From contig NC_081406.1 in NCBI RefSeq assembly GCF_030272615.1, forward strand, positions 186,215,770-186,279,769: 64,000 nucleotides of DNA, read 5' to 3'. Each line of letters opens with the position of its first letter. Position 1 is the stretch's first letter. Made by a program: the position numbers and the translations under genes. Below are positions 49,431 through 61,714 of this stretch, in pieces. The stretch comes from Cryptomeria japonica. Taxonomy: Eukaryota; Streptophyta; Pinopsida; Cupressales; Cupressaceae. The notes beneath the pieces were generated by a model. The model did no database searches, was not told the DNA's origin, and saw nothing but the letters and a program-made list of their open reading frames with translations.

Positions 49431-50214
49431 TGATGCAGGAGCATCCCAAGTTCTTGGCAATCTTGCATCAACTAAAAACAATTCTTTTAAGTTTGTTTTT
49501 TGTTTTGCAATTCCAGCATTTCTTTCTTCATTTTCTTGCATTTGCTCACCAGATCTTACGGAGCTAGATTTTTCCTGTGAACATGATTATCTTCCTTATT
49601 CCTAAACCGCAAGACATTTGGATCATTTTCCGGCAATTTATCGCTTCTAGATTCCGAGACAGTTTTCTGGCTTAGAACACCAAAACCACTTGGACCTATT
49701 TGCTATTGGTGAATCTTGTGGATCATTTGTGTAGCTTGCGGAGCTTCAATTTGTTGATTCCAATGTTCCTTGGCATGTGGCTGACCTTCCCTCTGTTCTG
49801 CACTTCTTCCTTTGTATTTTCCAGAGGATTTTCATTGGCGGAGGCCAACCTGGTGATCTTACACATTTGATCTTGTTCTTCGGCATTTGATCCCTCTTGG
49901 GCTGACCCGAATCCCTCTTGACCATATAAATCCATATATTTAAACATCATAATTTATTAGGGGGAATATAGAAGACATATCTTAAGATTTAGAGGTCCGG
50001 AGTTGACTGTATCTTTAATTGAGCATGTATGTAGCAGGCCAGTGAGTCGAATCTTGAAGCCCGAAAGTTACCAGTTATCTGTAATCAGTTTTCATGATCT
50101 AATTCATCCAGTTGTGCATTGCCTCCATCATCTTATCTTCCTTTCGTTGTGTTTACTCTTGTTGCACAGTCCAGATTGCTCTCATTGAGGTCCCTCCTAA
50201 CTGTGACTGCATCA
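49431..50214 (+). repeat. 5' LTR of the large Gypsy element
   Basis: 784 bp, from TGATGCAGGAGCATCCC to GTGACTGCATCA. A TATA-like catataaatccatatattt lies near 49922. Its last 140 bases recur at 62306-62445. Confidence 0.88.
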
Positions 50215-50216
50215 AG

Positions 50217-50230
50217 TGGCATTAGAGCGA
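50217..50230 (+). other. Primer binding site-like sequence
   Basis: tggcattagagcga follows the LTR end after two bases. It differs at two positions from the common tggtatcagagc site. Confidence 0.6.
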
Positions 50231-50306
50231 GATTATGTCCCGTAGATTGTGTTGTGGGGTGGCAGATTATGGATCCAACCTATAGCTGTAAAGGACTGGT
50301 GTGAAG

Positions 50307-51400
50307 ATGGCACGAAGAGGAATAGGAATGGTGGAGCGCAAGGGAATGCAGACCTTGTTGTGATGGAAATGTTCAGAGGAATTGAAACCCGGTTAGAAGT
50401 CGTTGAAATGGCCCAAAGAAGAGGCCGACATATTGAAGATGCGAGTGAAGATGAAGAAGAAGAAACACTGGCGGAACAAGTAGCAAACCCACCGATGATT
50501 GATCCGGATGAAGAGAGGTTCTTGAGGGTTTTGAGTAGCGCGAATACTAAACCACATTTTACCCCATCGGAGTATGATGGAAAATTGGATTCGGATGAAT
50601 TAATGGATTGGATCTCGAAGATGGATAAGTATTTTGATTTTGAGAACACCGCAGAAGAAAAGAAGGTAAAATATGTTTGTACTCAGTTGAAAGGTCATGC
50701 ATCTTTTTGGTGGGAGCATTTGTAGGTTGATAGACAGAGGAGAGGTAAAGGGGAGATCAAATCATGGGAGTGGATGGTTGCCAAGTTAAAATCGAAGTTT
50801 ATGCCAGTTGATTACCAAGTAAATATGTTCTTGAAGTTACAGAACTTTAAGCAGAAAGAATCTAGTGTGAAGGAGTATATTGAAGCATTCTACAAGTTGA
50901 ATATCAAATATGGACGTGTCGATGATGAGGTTGAACAAGTTGCAAGATATTTGAATGGATTGTGGATGTCTATACAAGATGAACTTAGTTTAATCAAGTT
51001 GCAGAGTGTTGAAGAAGCTTACCAATAGGCCTTGAAAGCATAAGAGAAGTTGAACAAAAGACATGAGCAGAGACAGAGGGGTAGAGGTGGAAGGTTTTCC
51101 TAAGGAAGATTTCAAGGAGGAAGAGGATATTCTGGAGGAAGAGGAACCTGTATAGATCAAAACAAGGATAAGGAAGTAAGCAAAGATGGTAGTTCATATC
51201 AGAAAGATGATAGAAATTTCTACCAGAGGAGAGAACTTGATGGCTATCGGAATGAGGGTTTTGGAAAAGATGATAGAGACAAGATAAGAGAGTGTTTAAA
51301 GGTACTTTCTTTAAGTGTGGAGGAGAAGTACATCATGGTTTTGAATGTAAAAAGACAAAGAATACTAGAAGAACAACACTGATAGAAGAAATCCTCACCA
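50307..51400 (+). pseudogene. gag: Gypsy gag, frameshifted
   Basis: The likely start is the ATG at 50307 (MARRG), but the gag frame continues in a different frame (GGAQGNADLVVMEMFRGIE), so a small indel near 50320 separates the start. The Retrotrans_gag domain is clear: FTPSEYDGKLDSDELMDWI, then ARYLNGLWMSIQDELSLIK, homologous to the pol-less elements at 17.6-18.2 kb (MYINGLAFNIQDEMSMLR). Stops occur at about 50723 and 51027. The zinc knuckle near 51310 reads FFKCGGEVHHGFEC, with the first Cys changed to Phe. Confidence 0.85.
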
Positions 51401-52511
51401 GATCAACTAACAAATTGGAAGATGGAGAACTGTTGATGACAAGCAAATCTTTTTTTCATACCGAAGAGGATGAAGAACCCTTGCAGAGGAGAAATTTGTT
51501 CAAGACCAGATGTAAGGTATCTAGTAAGTGATGTAAAGTGATATTGATAGTGGTAGTTTGAATAATCTTGTTTCAGAAGAGATGGTGAATAAATTGAAGT
51601 TGGAGAGATTAAGAAACCCTAAACCTTATCAGATAGTATGGATTCTGAATGATCATAGGTTGTCAGTAAGTGAGAAATGCTTGGCGAAATTAAAAATTGG
51701 AAATTATCATGATGAAGTTTTGTGTGATATTATGCCTATGGATATTTATCACCTTTTGTTGGGTAGACCTTGGCAGTTTGATAGGTGGGCAATACATGAT
51801 GGAAGAAAGAACATATACATTATTGTGGCAAATGGGATGAAACAAACCTTGTTACCCTTGGAGGAGCCCCTTAAGAGTGAAGTTTGTACGAATGCTAGAA
51901 TCTGTTTGGTGGATGGAATGAGACATGAGAATTTGTGTTTTGCCTTAGTTCCTAAGATGACTAAGAACCTAGAATATGAAGAAGAACAATTGGAGGAGAT
52001 AAAAGAGTTGTTGACAGAGTATGAAGACATCATTTCAGATAATGTGCATGATGGAATACCACCCTGTAAGGAGTATCAGTCATTGCATGGACCTAATTCC
52101 TAGAGCTAATTTACCTAACAAAGTTGCACACCGAATAACACCGGCAGAGAATGAAAAGTTGAACAGACAAGAGCGGGAATTGTTGAAGAAAGGTTTGATC
52201 AGAGAAAGTTTGAGTCCCTGCGCAGTACCATCAATGTTAGCACCTAAGAAGAATGGAGAATGGAGGATGTGTACCAATTCTAGAGAAATAAATAATATCA
52301 TAGTGAAGTATCGATTTACTTTACCGAGGATGGATTACATAATGGATTGTTTGAGTGGAGCCAAATACTACACCAAGATAGACTTGAAGAGTGAATATCA
52401 TCATATCAGAATCTGAGAAGGAGATGAGTGGTAGACAGTATTCAAGACAAATGAAGGATTGTATAAATGGTTGGTGATGCCTTTTGGGTTGACTAATGCA
52501 CCAAGTACTTT
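51401..52511 (+). pseudogene. pol: Gypsy protease and first part of reverse transcriptase
   Basis: The protease region follows a frame disruption near 51535-51556, which removes the Asp-Ser-Gly active-site context. Downstream it matches the pol-less element (RNPKPYQIVWILNDHRL; YHLLLGRPWQFDRW). A frameshift near 52050 leads into [67 protein letters not shown]. The frame is then cut at 52511 inside the codons after Ser-Thr by a large insertion. Confidence 0.87.
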
Positions 52512-54833
52512 GGTAAAGGAGCACCTAGGCCTCATTTTCAACACAGGTTTGAGAGTAAGTTTGATTTTTATTAGCTTTGAGTGGGAAAGGTTGATTAAGT
52601 TATTTTTGTGTTGCTTTAAGTTGTTTGGATGAGTTTTGAACTCATTGTGTGGTTTTGATTTCCTGTTTTCATCTTTTGCTCAAAATTGCCAGTTTTGGAG
52701 TTGCCTAGCAAAATGTTGTAAAAAGTGAGTTTTTAATGTGTTTTTGTTTTGAAAAGGTCTGGGCATGTTTTTTGTTTGGTTTTTAGGTGTGAGAAGTGTT
52801 CTTAGGTGTTTTGTGGGTTTTGAGATCAACCCTACACCTTCTAGGCATCAAAAGTTGTCATTTAGGCATCAAAATGTCAAATTTAGTGTTCTTGGACATG
52901 TACCTATCCATACAGGAGGCTAACCAACCTGGAGTGGTATTTATTATCCTATTGGAACTATTGTAAGGGTTTTTCAATTGGATTTATTAATCATTTTGAA
53001 AGTTTGTACTCATTTTACTTTGTTTTTCCCTAGTTTCTAAATTCATTGTGAACAGCAGTCCGTACACCTGCTATACTTGGTCGTACTGTTCTTGCATTTT
53101 CAATTTCTACCATGTTTTCTTAAACTTCTCCCTTTGGTGGCATTCAATTTCATTAAGTTTTGAGTTTGTAGCAAAATTAGTTTGATTTGACAGTTTCACT
53201 GCCTTGTCTAGGAATTTGGCAAGGATGCTTGACCAACTTGGCTTCTTGAAGTCCTAAAATGTTCATGGCTTCTCAAGAACCAGTTGGTCAATTTGTAAAT
53301 TATGTAAATATATGTTTTGGTTTCAAGAGTGCAGGTGCAAGGAGTTTTGTGGCCATGGAGCCCTAGGCAAGTGTGCCATTTGGCTAAGGTCTTGTATAAG
53401 TTTGATGCTTTGCTCTTCCATAGCAATTGCATTCATTTGGTGGACAGACCTGTTTGATGTCCAAGTGATATGTGCAAGAAAAGAGGCTTCCTAAGCCAGG
53501 ACAAGGAGGGTTACATGTTTCAGTTTTGTGAATTGTAAACCAAAACAGTGAGTCACTGTTTGGTAGTAGTTTTTCCTTCCTTTGTTTGCTCTCCACCATT
53601 TATTGGTGTGTGTAAACCTTGTTAATATTTGTTTGTTTGAAAACAAGAACAAGGATGGTGTAAACCCTACCCATGGGTATTGTAAATGCCAAGATCAAAC
53701 AATGATCTCTTTAGGCAAAATGATAAATGCCCAGCAGGCTGTCACAGTCATCTAGGACTGATTTTTACACTTGTTTTGAGATTGTATATGTAATCTTCAT
53801 CTTTAAATTGATAGGTATGAAGGACACTAAGCATAAAAAGGTAGAGTATTGTTAAGAAAGCACAAAGCACTAAGCAGACCTTGAAAAGGAGTTCTAACAG
53901 TGTGAAGTGCAGGTCCAATGTGAAAAGGCAGTGAGAGGGCAAAATGCAGTCATATTTAACTTGACAATGAACTACTTGTTAATTGTAATTGCCTAATGCC
54001 TTTTGTGCAGGGCTAATTTGATTCCTTCTTGTATCTAATGATGGCCATGTTCACATGCTTCAAATTGTAATTGGAATTCATGCAAAAGTTGTGTTTGTAG
54101 AAGGAAAAAAAAAAAAAAAAAGTTGTCAAATGTTGCACTTTCCTTATGTGCATTTTGTAAAAATCTTGTTCTCCACCCTGTCTTCTTGTTTATGGCCTAG
54201 TTAGTCAATAGAAAGGTATAACTAAGTGTTCTTGTGTCATTTGGAGGATCTCAAGTTGGATAGTTAATTTTTTGCCAACAAACCCTACCAAAACCCTCTT
54301 TTTATGCCCATTTTTGGGGGAGTCACGGAGAAGGCCTTAGGGACCCCTAAACTTGGAAAATCTTCAAGAACTCCCAAAAGGGTGTCCGAATATCAACTTT
54401 GTTTTGCTTGGAAGTCCATCACTGGAGCAGGGTGAGCACAAAACCCCAAAAGGAGGGCTAATTCCTAGTAGCCCGATTTAGGCCTAAAATTGGGTTTTTG
54501 ACAAAATGGGTACACAAATGGGGAATGTAAAGCCTAAAAACCATCAAGTCCAGTTGAGACAAGTTGTCCTTGCATACATCTAACATATTTGGTGAGGTAG
54601 ACTCCATAAGTTGGTTTTGTAGCACTAGAGAGGAAGACAAAGACAATGGATTTGAAGTCCTTGACCAACCAAGATGAGTTTGACATAGGGAGGTGAAGCA
54701 AGGTGAGTTGTTAGACTGCCTTTGATCTATTTGCACTCTGATCAAGGTGTTTACACCTTGAAAATAGTAAGGAACTTTTGCCAAGTAAACACACTAAACA
54801 CCTAACAAACACCTAGCACTTACATCCCTATCA
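52511..54833. mobile_element. Solo LTR-like insertion in the Gypsy reverse transcriptase
   Basis: The insert starts TGGTAAAGGAGCACC and ends CATCCCTATCA, and tactt flanks it on both sides (52506-52510 and 54834-54838). Joining the flanks restores the RT reading ...PST-F-MRLMNEVL. TG...CA ends with a 5-bp duplication are the hallmark of an LTR retroelement. The 2.3-kb insert has no gag or pol similarity and I find no LTR repeated inside, so a solo LTR of a long-LTR family is the simplest reading. An A18-like run lies near 54104. Strand unknown. Confidence 0.75.
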
Positions 54834-55695
54834 TACTTTCATGAGGCTGATGAATGAGGTATTGAAGAAATTATTGGGTTAGTTTTTTATTGTATATTCG
54901 GATGACATTTTGATTTTTCAATAACACAAAAGAGGAGCATATGTTGCATTTAAGACAAGTTTTGCAGAGGTTGAGAGAAGAGAAGTTGCTGATAAATCTA
55001 AAGAAGTGTAGTTTCATGAAAGAATCTAGTTAGTCTATTTGGGATTTGTGATATTTGTGGATGGATTGAAGATGGACCCTAAGAAGGTAAGAGCAATTGT
55101 TAAATGGACTACACCGGAAAGAATTGGAGAGGTAAGATCATTTCATGGATTGGCTAGTTTCTACCAGAAGTTTATCAGGAATTTCAGCTCAATTTTTATC
55201 CCTCTGACTGAGACACTGAGGGGAGATAAGAAGGAATTCAAGTGGACAACCGGAGCAAACAAGAGTTTTGAATTGTTGAAGTAGAAGGTCACTGAGAATC
55301 CTATGTTAGCTTTACCATATTTCAACAAAGTATTTCAAGTGGATTGTGATGCAAGTGGGAATGCAATTGGAGCAGTATTGAGTCAGGAATGGAGAGCAGT
55401 AGCTTATTTCAGTGAAAAGTTAAATGATGCAAGAAGGAGATATTTGGTGTATAATCAGGAATTTTATGCTATAGTTCAATCCTTGAAGAAGTGGAGACAT
55501 TACCTGTTGCCTAAGGAATTTTTGTTGTATATTGATCATCAAGCCTTGCAATATTTGAACAGTCAAAGTAAGTTGAATCAAAGACATACGAGATGGGTAG
55601 AATTTTTGCAAAGTTACACATTTGTGTTGAAACATAGGAGTGGGAAGTCAAACAAAGTTGTTGATGCATTGAGTGGGAGGAATTTGTTGACATAG
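54834..55695 (+). pseudogene. pol: Gypsy RT (second part) and RNase H
   Basis: Continues from MRLMNEVLKKLLG to the polymerase active site region VYSDDILIF (near 54890-54920), where the usual YLDD/YVDD is YSDD. A degraded thumb follows, then GFVIFVDGLKMDPKKVRAI and VRSFHGLASFYQKFIRNFS. RNase H (55303-55695): [16 protein letters not shown] supplies the first catalytic Asp, [18 protein letters not shown] the Glu, and [10 protein letters not shown] another Asp. Stops near 54880, 54921 and 55282 and frame changes show decay. Confidence 0.88.
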
Positions 55696-56222
55696 ATGAG
55701 AGTGATAGTATTAGGATTTGAAGAGTTGAAGACCTTGTATGATGATGACCCGGATTTTGCAAAACGTTGGAAAGCATGTACAACACTGATTATGGTAGAT
55801 AGAAGTAAGTGGTTGGATTATTTCATTCAGGATGGCATGTTATTCATACGAGTTCAATTGTGTATACCTAAGAGTTCTATGAGGGAGAATTGGATAAAGG
55901 AGAAGCATAGTGGAGGTTTAGCCAGACACTTTGGTGTTGACAAAATGGTAGAATTGGTGAGTGAACATTACTTTTGACCTCAGATTCATAAGGATGTTAG
56001 GAAATTTGTGCAAATCAGTTGTAGAGTTTTTCAAATTGCAAAAGGTAGTAGTCAGCATGTGGGATTGTATAAGTCTTTGACAATATCGGAGAGACCTTGG
56101 AAAGACATAAGCATGAATTTCAAACTTGGATTTCCTAAGACACGGAGAGGGGAATGATTTTTATATTTGTGGTGGTGGATAGATTTTTGAAGATGGTGTT
56201 GGCCATTTGGTGGAATTGATTA
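55696..56222 (+). pseudogene. Gypsy integrase, N-terminal part
   Basis: The zinc-finger region reads SGGLARHFGVDKMVELVSEHYF, a stop, PQIHKDVRKFVQISCRVFQIAKG. The expected CxxC has its second Cys changed to Phe. The start of the catalytic core (RPWKDISMNF ... FLYLWWWIDF) is then cut by the Copia insertion near 56222. Confidence 0.8.
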
Positions 56223-57386
56223 TGTGTTGCATTGATGTTTTATCATTGATGCCAACACTATCTGTTTGGATGCTTTACCGGCACCCTTCTGGTCCTGGTA
56301 GCTTGAGTGGTTTTTGGTTAACTTGAATCCATCATAATCTGATAGGCTCCGGTATAGTTTGATGATGGAATTGGCTTGTTCATGATACTTATACACATAT
56401 TTGGTCAGTTGGTTTTGGTCTGGAGATCGGATGCTATACTATTTTCTTAGAAGATTGGTTTTTGATTGAGATCTTTGATGAATTGCATATGTAGTGTTGG
56501 TGTAGCTTCTAGTGGAGTTTCAGGATGTTGTTGGTGATCGTGTTCGAGACTTGGCAGTTGGAGATCATTGTTGAAGCATGTGGACATATACTTGGTCCTG
56601 TTTGATCTAGGTTATGGAGTGGCTTTAATGTAACATGTGGATAGGACTTTTTGATGTATTTTCAAGATGTCTTATGTGTTGATATTATTATTTTTGTTTA
56701 AGGCCAACATGGTTTGTAATTATGTAATCGGTTTATTATCTGGTGGCCGACCTGATTGTTTATGGTCTAGGGTTTATATATATAGATGTAAGATCTTATT
56801 GTAGATCATCATGGTTAATATAAGAGGTCATGGTCAAGGAATGTAATGTGCAAATAATATAATATCATTTAGGCAGAGGAGTTGATCAATCATTGGAGAT
56901 TGAATTGGATTTAGGTAAGAGGATTTAGTTCTCCGGTATTGAGCTTAACCGGAACTGTACTCAGGCATCGAAGATGCTATCTTTTGCAGTTCAACACTTC
57001 TCCAGATTGTAGTCTGGATTTGTATGTAGTTAGTGAGGCTCCTTTTGTGATGAGCAATGCGCTCTAGGTTGTTGGCCTTCTTGCAAGTGCAGGCCCCTCA
57101 ATTATAATTCGCATACTTAGTGCAGAAGTATTATCTGATTGTGGGTAGGATTCCCACCATGTTTTTTCCCTTTACCGGGTTTTCCACGTACAAATCTTGG
57201 TGTTATGTGGATGGCTTTTATTTTGTGATTATTATTTATGCTTAATTAGTTTATATGCTATTCCAGTATTAATGTTTTGGGTTTCGGTATTAAAGTTTAA
57301 ATTGTTAATGGTTCTTGTAATTTGTGACAACTGATTCACCCCTCCCCCCTCTTAGTTGTCTATCAATTATTTGAACTATCTAAAAA
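56223..57386 (+). repeat. 5' LTR of Copia element 3
   Basis: About 1.16 kb; the exact ends are uncertain by ~20 bases. It has a TATA-like tttatatatatag near 56771. The U5 side carries ttttccacgtacaaa and ctgattcacccctccccc, the + strand equivalents of the motifs in the LTRs of element 2. Confidence 0.7.
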
Positions 57387-57387
57387 T

Positions 57388-57402
57388 TGGTATCAAGCTT
57401 TG
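57388..57402 (+). other. Primer binding site of Copia element 3
   Basis: ttggtatcaagcttt, one mismatch from the initiator Met-type tggtatcagagc. Confidence 0.75.
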
Positions 57403-57442
57403 GTCCTCTCTGTAGAAAGCTTAACCGCTTGAGGAAGATCCT

Positions 57443-58340
57443 ATGGCGACTAATAGTTCAAGTTCATCTAGCTCTTCTGGTGCTATCTTTCGAATAGATA
57501 TTCTGAGACTTGATGGAACAAATTACACAGCATGGAAGATTCGGATGGAGACTCATCTAAGATGTCTTAGCAAGGAGATTTGAGAGATCACAGAGAATGG
57601 TGTCACACCCTATAATCCGGGATCTGGAAATCCTCCTCCAGTAAACTTAGACAAGGAGCTTGAGAATGATTGTAGAGAAAGAGAAGCCCTCTTGTGTGCA
57701 CTTTTTGATTAGCAAATAATGGTATTAACCGACAAATCATCTGGAAAGGCTATATGGGATAAGTTGGAGACTCTTAATGAAGGTGACCCTATAATGAAGA
57801 TTGCTAAAATTGATGGTTACCGGGTGAGATATGAAAACCTGAAGATGGAAGAAGATGAGAGGATTACTGCATCCATGGAAAGGGTAAATGATATTGTTAT
57901 GAGAATTCAATGTTTTGGTGGAACTCTGAGCGAAGATGAAATTGTTTCTAAAGTCCTGAGAGCCCTACCACCAGCGTACAAAATAAAGGCTACTTCTATT
58001 AATGAGTTAATAAAAATGGCTAATACATCTGTCAACAGAGATACTTTGGTTGAGAAACTATCTTCTTTTGAGCTTGAGGAATTTAGACCTTTTGGAGTTG
58101 TGAAGACTGAACCTGCTTTTCATGCATCTACATCTACAACCGGTAAGCAAGACTAGAAAACATTATATGAAAAGGAGTTTAAAGATATGAAGAGAGAAGA
58201 TGATGAGTTTGAGCAACTTGAAGCACTATTTGCTAGAACAGTACCTAAAGGACCAAAAGGAAGTAAGTATGAAGGAAAAGCACCTTTTAAATGTTTTGCA
58301 TGTAATAAGATTGTTCATTTTGCATCTAGATGTCCTTAAA
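57443..58340 (+). pseudogene. gag: Copia gag with early stops
   Basis: ATG at 57443 gives MATNSSSSSSSSGAIFR, then LDGTNYTAWKIRMETHL, a typical Copia gag start. Stops near 57581 and 57710 precede the long frame 57719-58156 (IWDKLETLNEGDPIMKIAK ... ALPPAYKIKATSINEL). The zinc knuckle near 58290 reads KCFACNKIVHFASRCP, retaining C-C-H-C, with Val where Gly usually precedes the His. Frame changes separate this block from the rest. Confidence 0.87.
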
Positions 58341-58440
58341 AGAATTCAAGATTTGAAGAAAGAGTTAAAATATCATGTAAGCCTAACCCTGGATATCAGA
58401 AAAAATATAAATACAAGAAAAACAAAGACAAATCATGCTA

Positions 58441-61400
58441 TATAGCGGATGAGGAAGGCATTACTGATTCAGATGATGAACCGAAAGAAGACTCTGCTAG
58501 TGGATCCGTCAATGGGAAGGAATGGGTGTTCCTAACTATCAAGGAAGATGGTCCGATACTGGAAGAGAATGTACCTAAACAGAAGGCACTTGCTGCTAAA
58601 ATTGAAGACAAGGATGAATGGGTAATTGACAGTGGTTTTTCACATCATATGACTGGAGATAAAGGGAAGTTTTTGTCTTTGCAATAGTTTGATGGTGGTC
58701 TAGTTAGATTTGGAGATGACAAGGCATGTATGATCAAAGGAAAAGGAACTATATCATTGCATGGTAAGAACAATACTAACAATGTTTATTGTGTTGAAGG
58801 TTTGAGGCATAATCTTTTGAGTGTAGGAAAACTGCTAGACAAGGGATTTCAATTACAGTTCAAGAATGGAAAATGCAAAATCATTAACAGATCTAGCTTA
58901 GAGATTGCAACCGGCACACAGACAAGAGGTAATATATTTCACTTAAACTTCTGTAAGAAGACATGTTTGATTACATAGATTGATGAGAGTTGGCTATGGC
59001 ATAAAATGTTGTGTCATGTGAATTTTGATTGCATTGTGAAGATCAGTTCAGCTAAGGCAGTTGGGGATATACCTAAGATTATGAAGCCCTATAATCTGAT
59101 ATATAAAGAATGTCAAACGGGTAAACAGGTCAGAACCTCTTTTAGGAGTATACAAGATAAATCAAATGATGTTTTGATTAAGTAAAAATAAGTTTTTGAA
59201 AGGAACCCGAACCTTTTACAAAGCAGGAGAGCCAATGAACTAGAAAAAATAGTGCCTGATCACTTCAGAAACAAATATTGATCCAATCCAAACAATAAGG
59301 GATCTCAACACACATAACATGAAGAACCAGAAAAAGATAGCGAGAGGAAAGTAAAAAGACCAAATGATGTTCTTTATCTTATTCATATTGATTTATGTGG
59401 CCCTGCTAGAGTTAAAAGTTTTCAAGGTGATAGATATTTCATGCTAATCATTGATGATTATTCTAGAATGATGTGGGTTACTTTTCTGAGAGAAAAATAT
59501 GAAGCATTTGAAAAGTTTAAAATCTTTAAGGCTAAAGTGGAAACTGAGACTAGATTGAAGATTAAATGTTTGAGATCAAATCATGGTGGTGAATTCACAT
59601 CCGGTGAGTTTAATAACTTTTGTGACAAGCATGGTATGAGAAGACAATTTTCTGCTCCCCGAACACCTCAGCAGAATGGAGTTGTGGAAAGGAAGAACAA
59701 AACTATCTTGGATGTTGCTAGAACAATGATGATGGAAGCTAGTCTACCTCATATCTAATAGAGAGAAGCAGTGAGTACAGTGGTTTATACATTCAACAGA
59801 GTACATATTAAAGGAGAAACCGGTAAGACACCTTATGAATTATGGTTTGGCAATACACCTATAGTTAAGTATTTCAGAATTTTTCGGTAGTAAATGATAT
59901 ATCAAGAGAGATGATATTATTGGGAAATTTGATCCTAGATGTGATGAAGGCATATTTCTTGGTTATTCTAATGAAAGTAAAGCATAAATATGTTATAACA
60001 AGAGATTACAGAGAATTGTGGAGAGTTCAAATGTCAAAGTAGATGAGCTGAATAGAAGTCAAATCAGAGTTTATGTGAAGGAACAGGTAGTGGAAATGAT
60101 TATATCTAAACCAGTAGCACCTTTACTGGAATAGAGATTTGAACCAGTTACTCTGGCAACATCAGAGAATTCTACAGTAACTGAAGAAGAGGGAAGAGGA
60201 ATAGAAAGTCAGAAGACCCCTAGGTATGTGAGATTGAATCATTATGAAGATCAAATCATTGGGGATAAAAGCAATGGAGTGATGACAAGAAGAAGACTGG
60301 CAACTAATGAGGTATTTTAATTTCACAAGTTGAATCGGTATCAATAATTGAAGCATGTAAAGATTAACATTGGTTGAAATCTATGGAAGAAGAATTAGAT
60401 CAGATTGAGAAAAATAACACATGGACTTTGGTTCCCCGGCCTAAAAATAAAAATGTTATTGGAACTAAATGGGTTTTTAGAAATAAATTGAATGAGGATG
60501 GTCAAGTTATAAGGAACAAGGATAGATTGGTTTGTAAAGGATATTCTGAGAAGGAAGGAATTGATTATGAAGAAACTTTTGCACATGTAGCTAGGATTGA
60601 AGCTATGAGATTATTTCTTGCCTATGTTGCTTATAAAAACTACAAGGCTTATCAAATGGATGTAAAATGTGCATTTTTGAATGGGGATCTTCAGGAGGAA
60701 GTTTATATTGAGAAACCTGATGGTTTTTCACTATCAGATGATACATATATGGTTTGCAAGTTAAGGAAAGATTTATATGGACTGAAACAAGCACCTAAAG
60801 CTTGGTATGCAAGGCGGATAAATATCTTTTGAAGCTTGGTTTTACTAAAGACAGTGTTGATAGTAATTTATATTATAAAATCATTGATGATGATATACTG
60901 ATTATTGACGTATTTGTTGATGACAATATTTTTGGAGGTGAAGATAAGTTATGCATAAAATTTTCTAAGAATATGGAGAAAGAATTTGAGATGCCTATGA
61001 TTGGTGAAATGAAATTTGTCTTAGGTTTGCAGATTACTCAGACTGACAAAGGTATTTTTATCTGTCAAACTAAATATGCTAAGGAATTGTTGAAGAAATT
61101 TGGTATGGGAGATTCTAAACTGGTAAGTACTCCTATGGTTACAAGTGATAAATTGACAAGAAAAGATGTTTTTGCACTGGAAATCCTACAAGATAAAAAT
61201 CTATGATTGGAGGTCTTCTTTATTTGACTCAGACTAGGCCTGACATTATGAATGTTGTTTGTATTGTTTCAAGATTTCAGAGTGATCCTACAAAAAATCA
61301 TGAGATGGCAGTGAAAAGGATTTTTAGATACTTGCAAGGTACATCAGAATATGGTTTGTGGTACCCTAAGGATGATAACTTTACTTTATGTGCATATACA

Positions 61401-61714
61401 AATGTTGACTGGGTTGGAGATGTTGATGACCGAAAAAGTACTTCCGGTGGAGCTTTCTTTCTTGGAAAGAAGTTGGTTTCATGGATCAAAAAGAAACAAT
61501 CATGTACTTCTTTATCTACTGTTGAAGCTGAGTATGTTGTTGTTGCTACTAACTGTACACAGGTTTTATGGATGAAGCAAATGTTGAAGGATATAAAGGT
61601 GGATTGTGTTGCACCGATAGTTATTCATTGTGATAACTCTTCTGCTATTGATCTATCAAAGGATCCGGTATTTCATTCATTGGAGATCGAATTGGGTTTA
61701 TGTAACAGGATTTA
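58441..61714 (+). pseudogene. pol: Copia pol, multiply broken
   Basis: Protease: EWVIDSGFSHHMTGD (near 58617), with a stop at 58686. Integrase: SWLWHKMLCHVNFD, with the first Cys of CxxC lost (YKECQTGKQ). The core IDDYSRMMWV and LRSNHGGEF have the second catalytic Asp changed to Asn; VERKN keeps the Glu. The integrase is interrupted near 59174-59360 by a short insertion. RT at 60374-61200: [32 protein letters not shown], a frameshift near 60815, then FVDDNIFGG at the active site. RNase H at 61203-61675: TNVDWVGDVDDRKSTS, STVEAEYVV, HCDNSSAIDLSK. The last ~13 codons of that frame come from LTR sequence. Confidence 0.9.
59174..59360. mobile_element. 187-bp insertion flanked by 11-bp direct repeats
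   Basis: caaatgatgtt occurs at 59163-59173 and 59361-59371. The second copy continues into the integrase reading (NDVLYLIHIDLCGP), while the first is followed by unrelated sequence with stops. The insert starts ttgattaagtaaaaataag and ends aggaaagtaaaaagac. I see no clear inverted termini and no poly-A end. A small DNA transposon relic (Mutator-like elements make 8-11 bp duplications) or a filler insertion are both possible. Confidence 0.5.
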
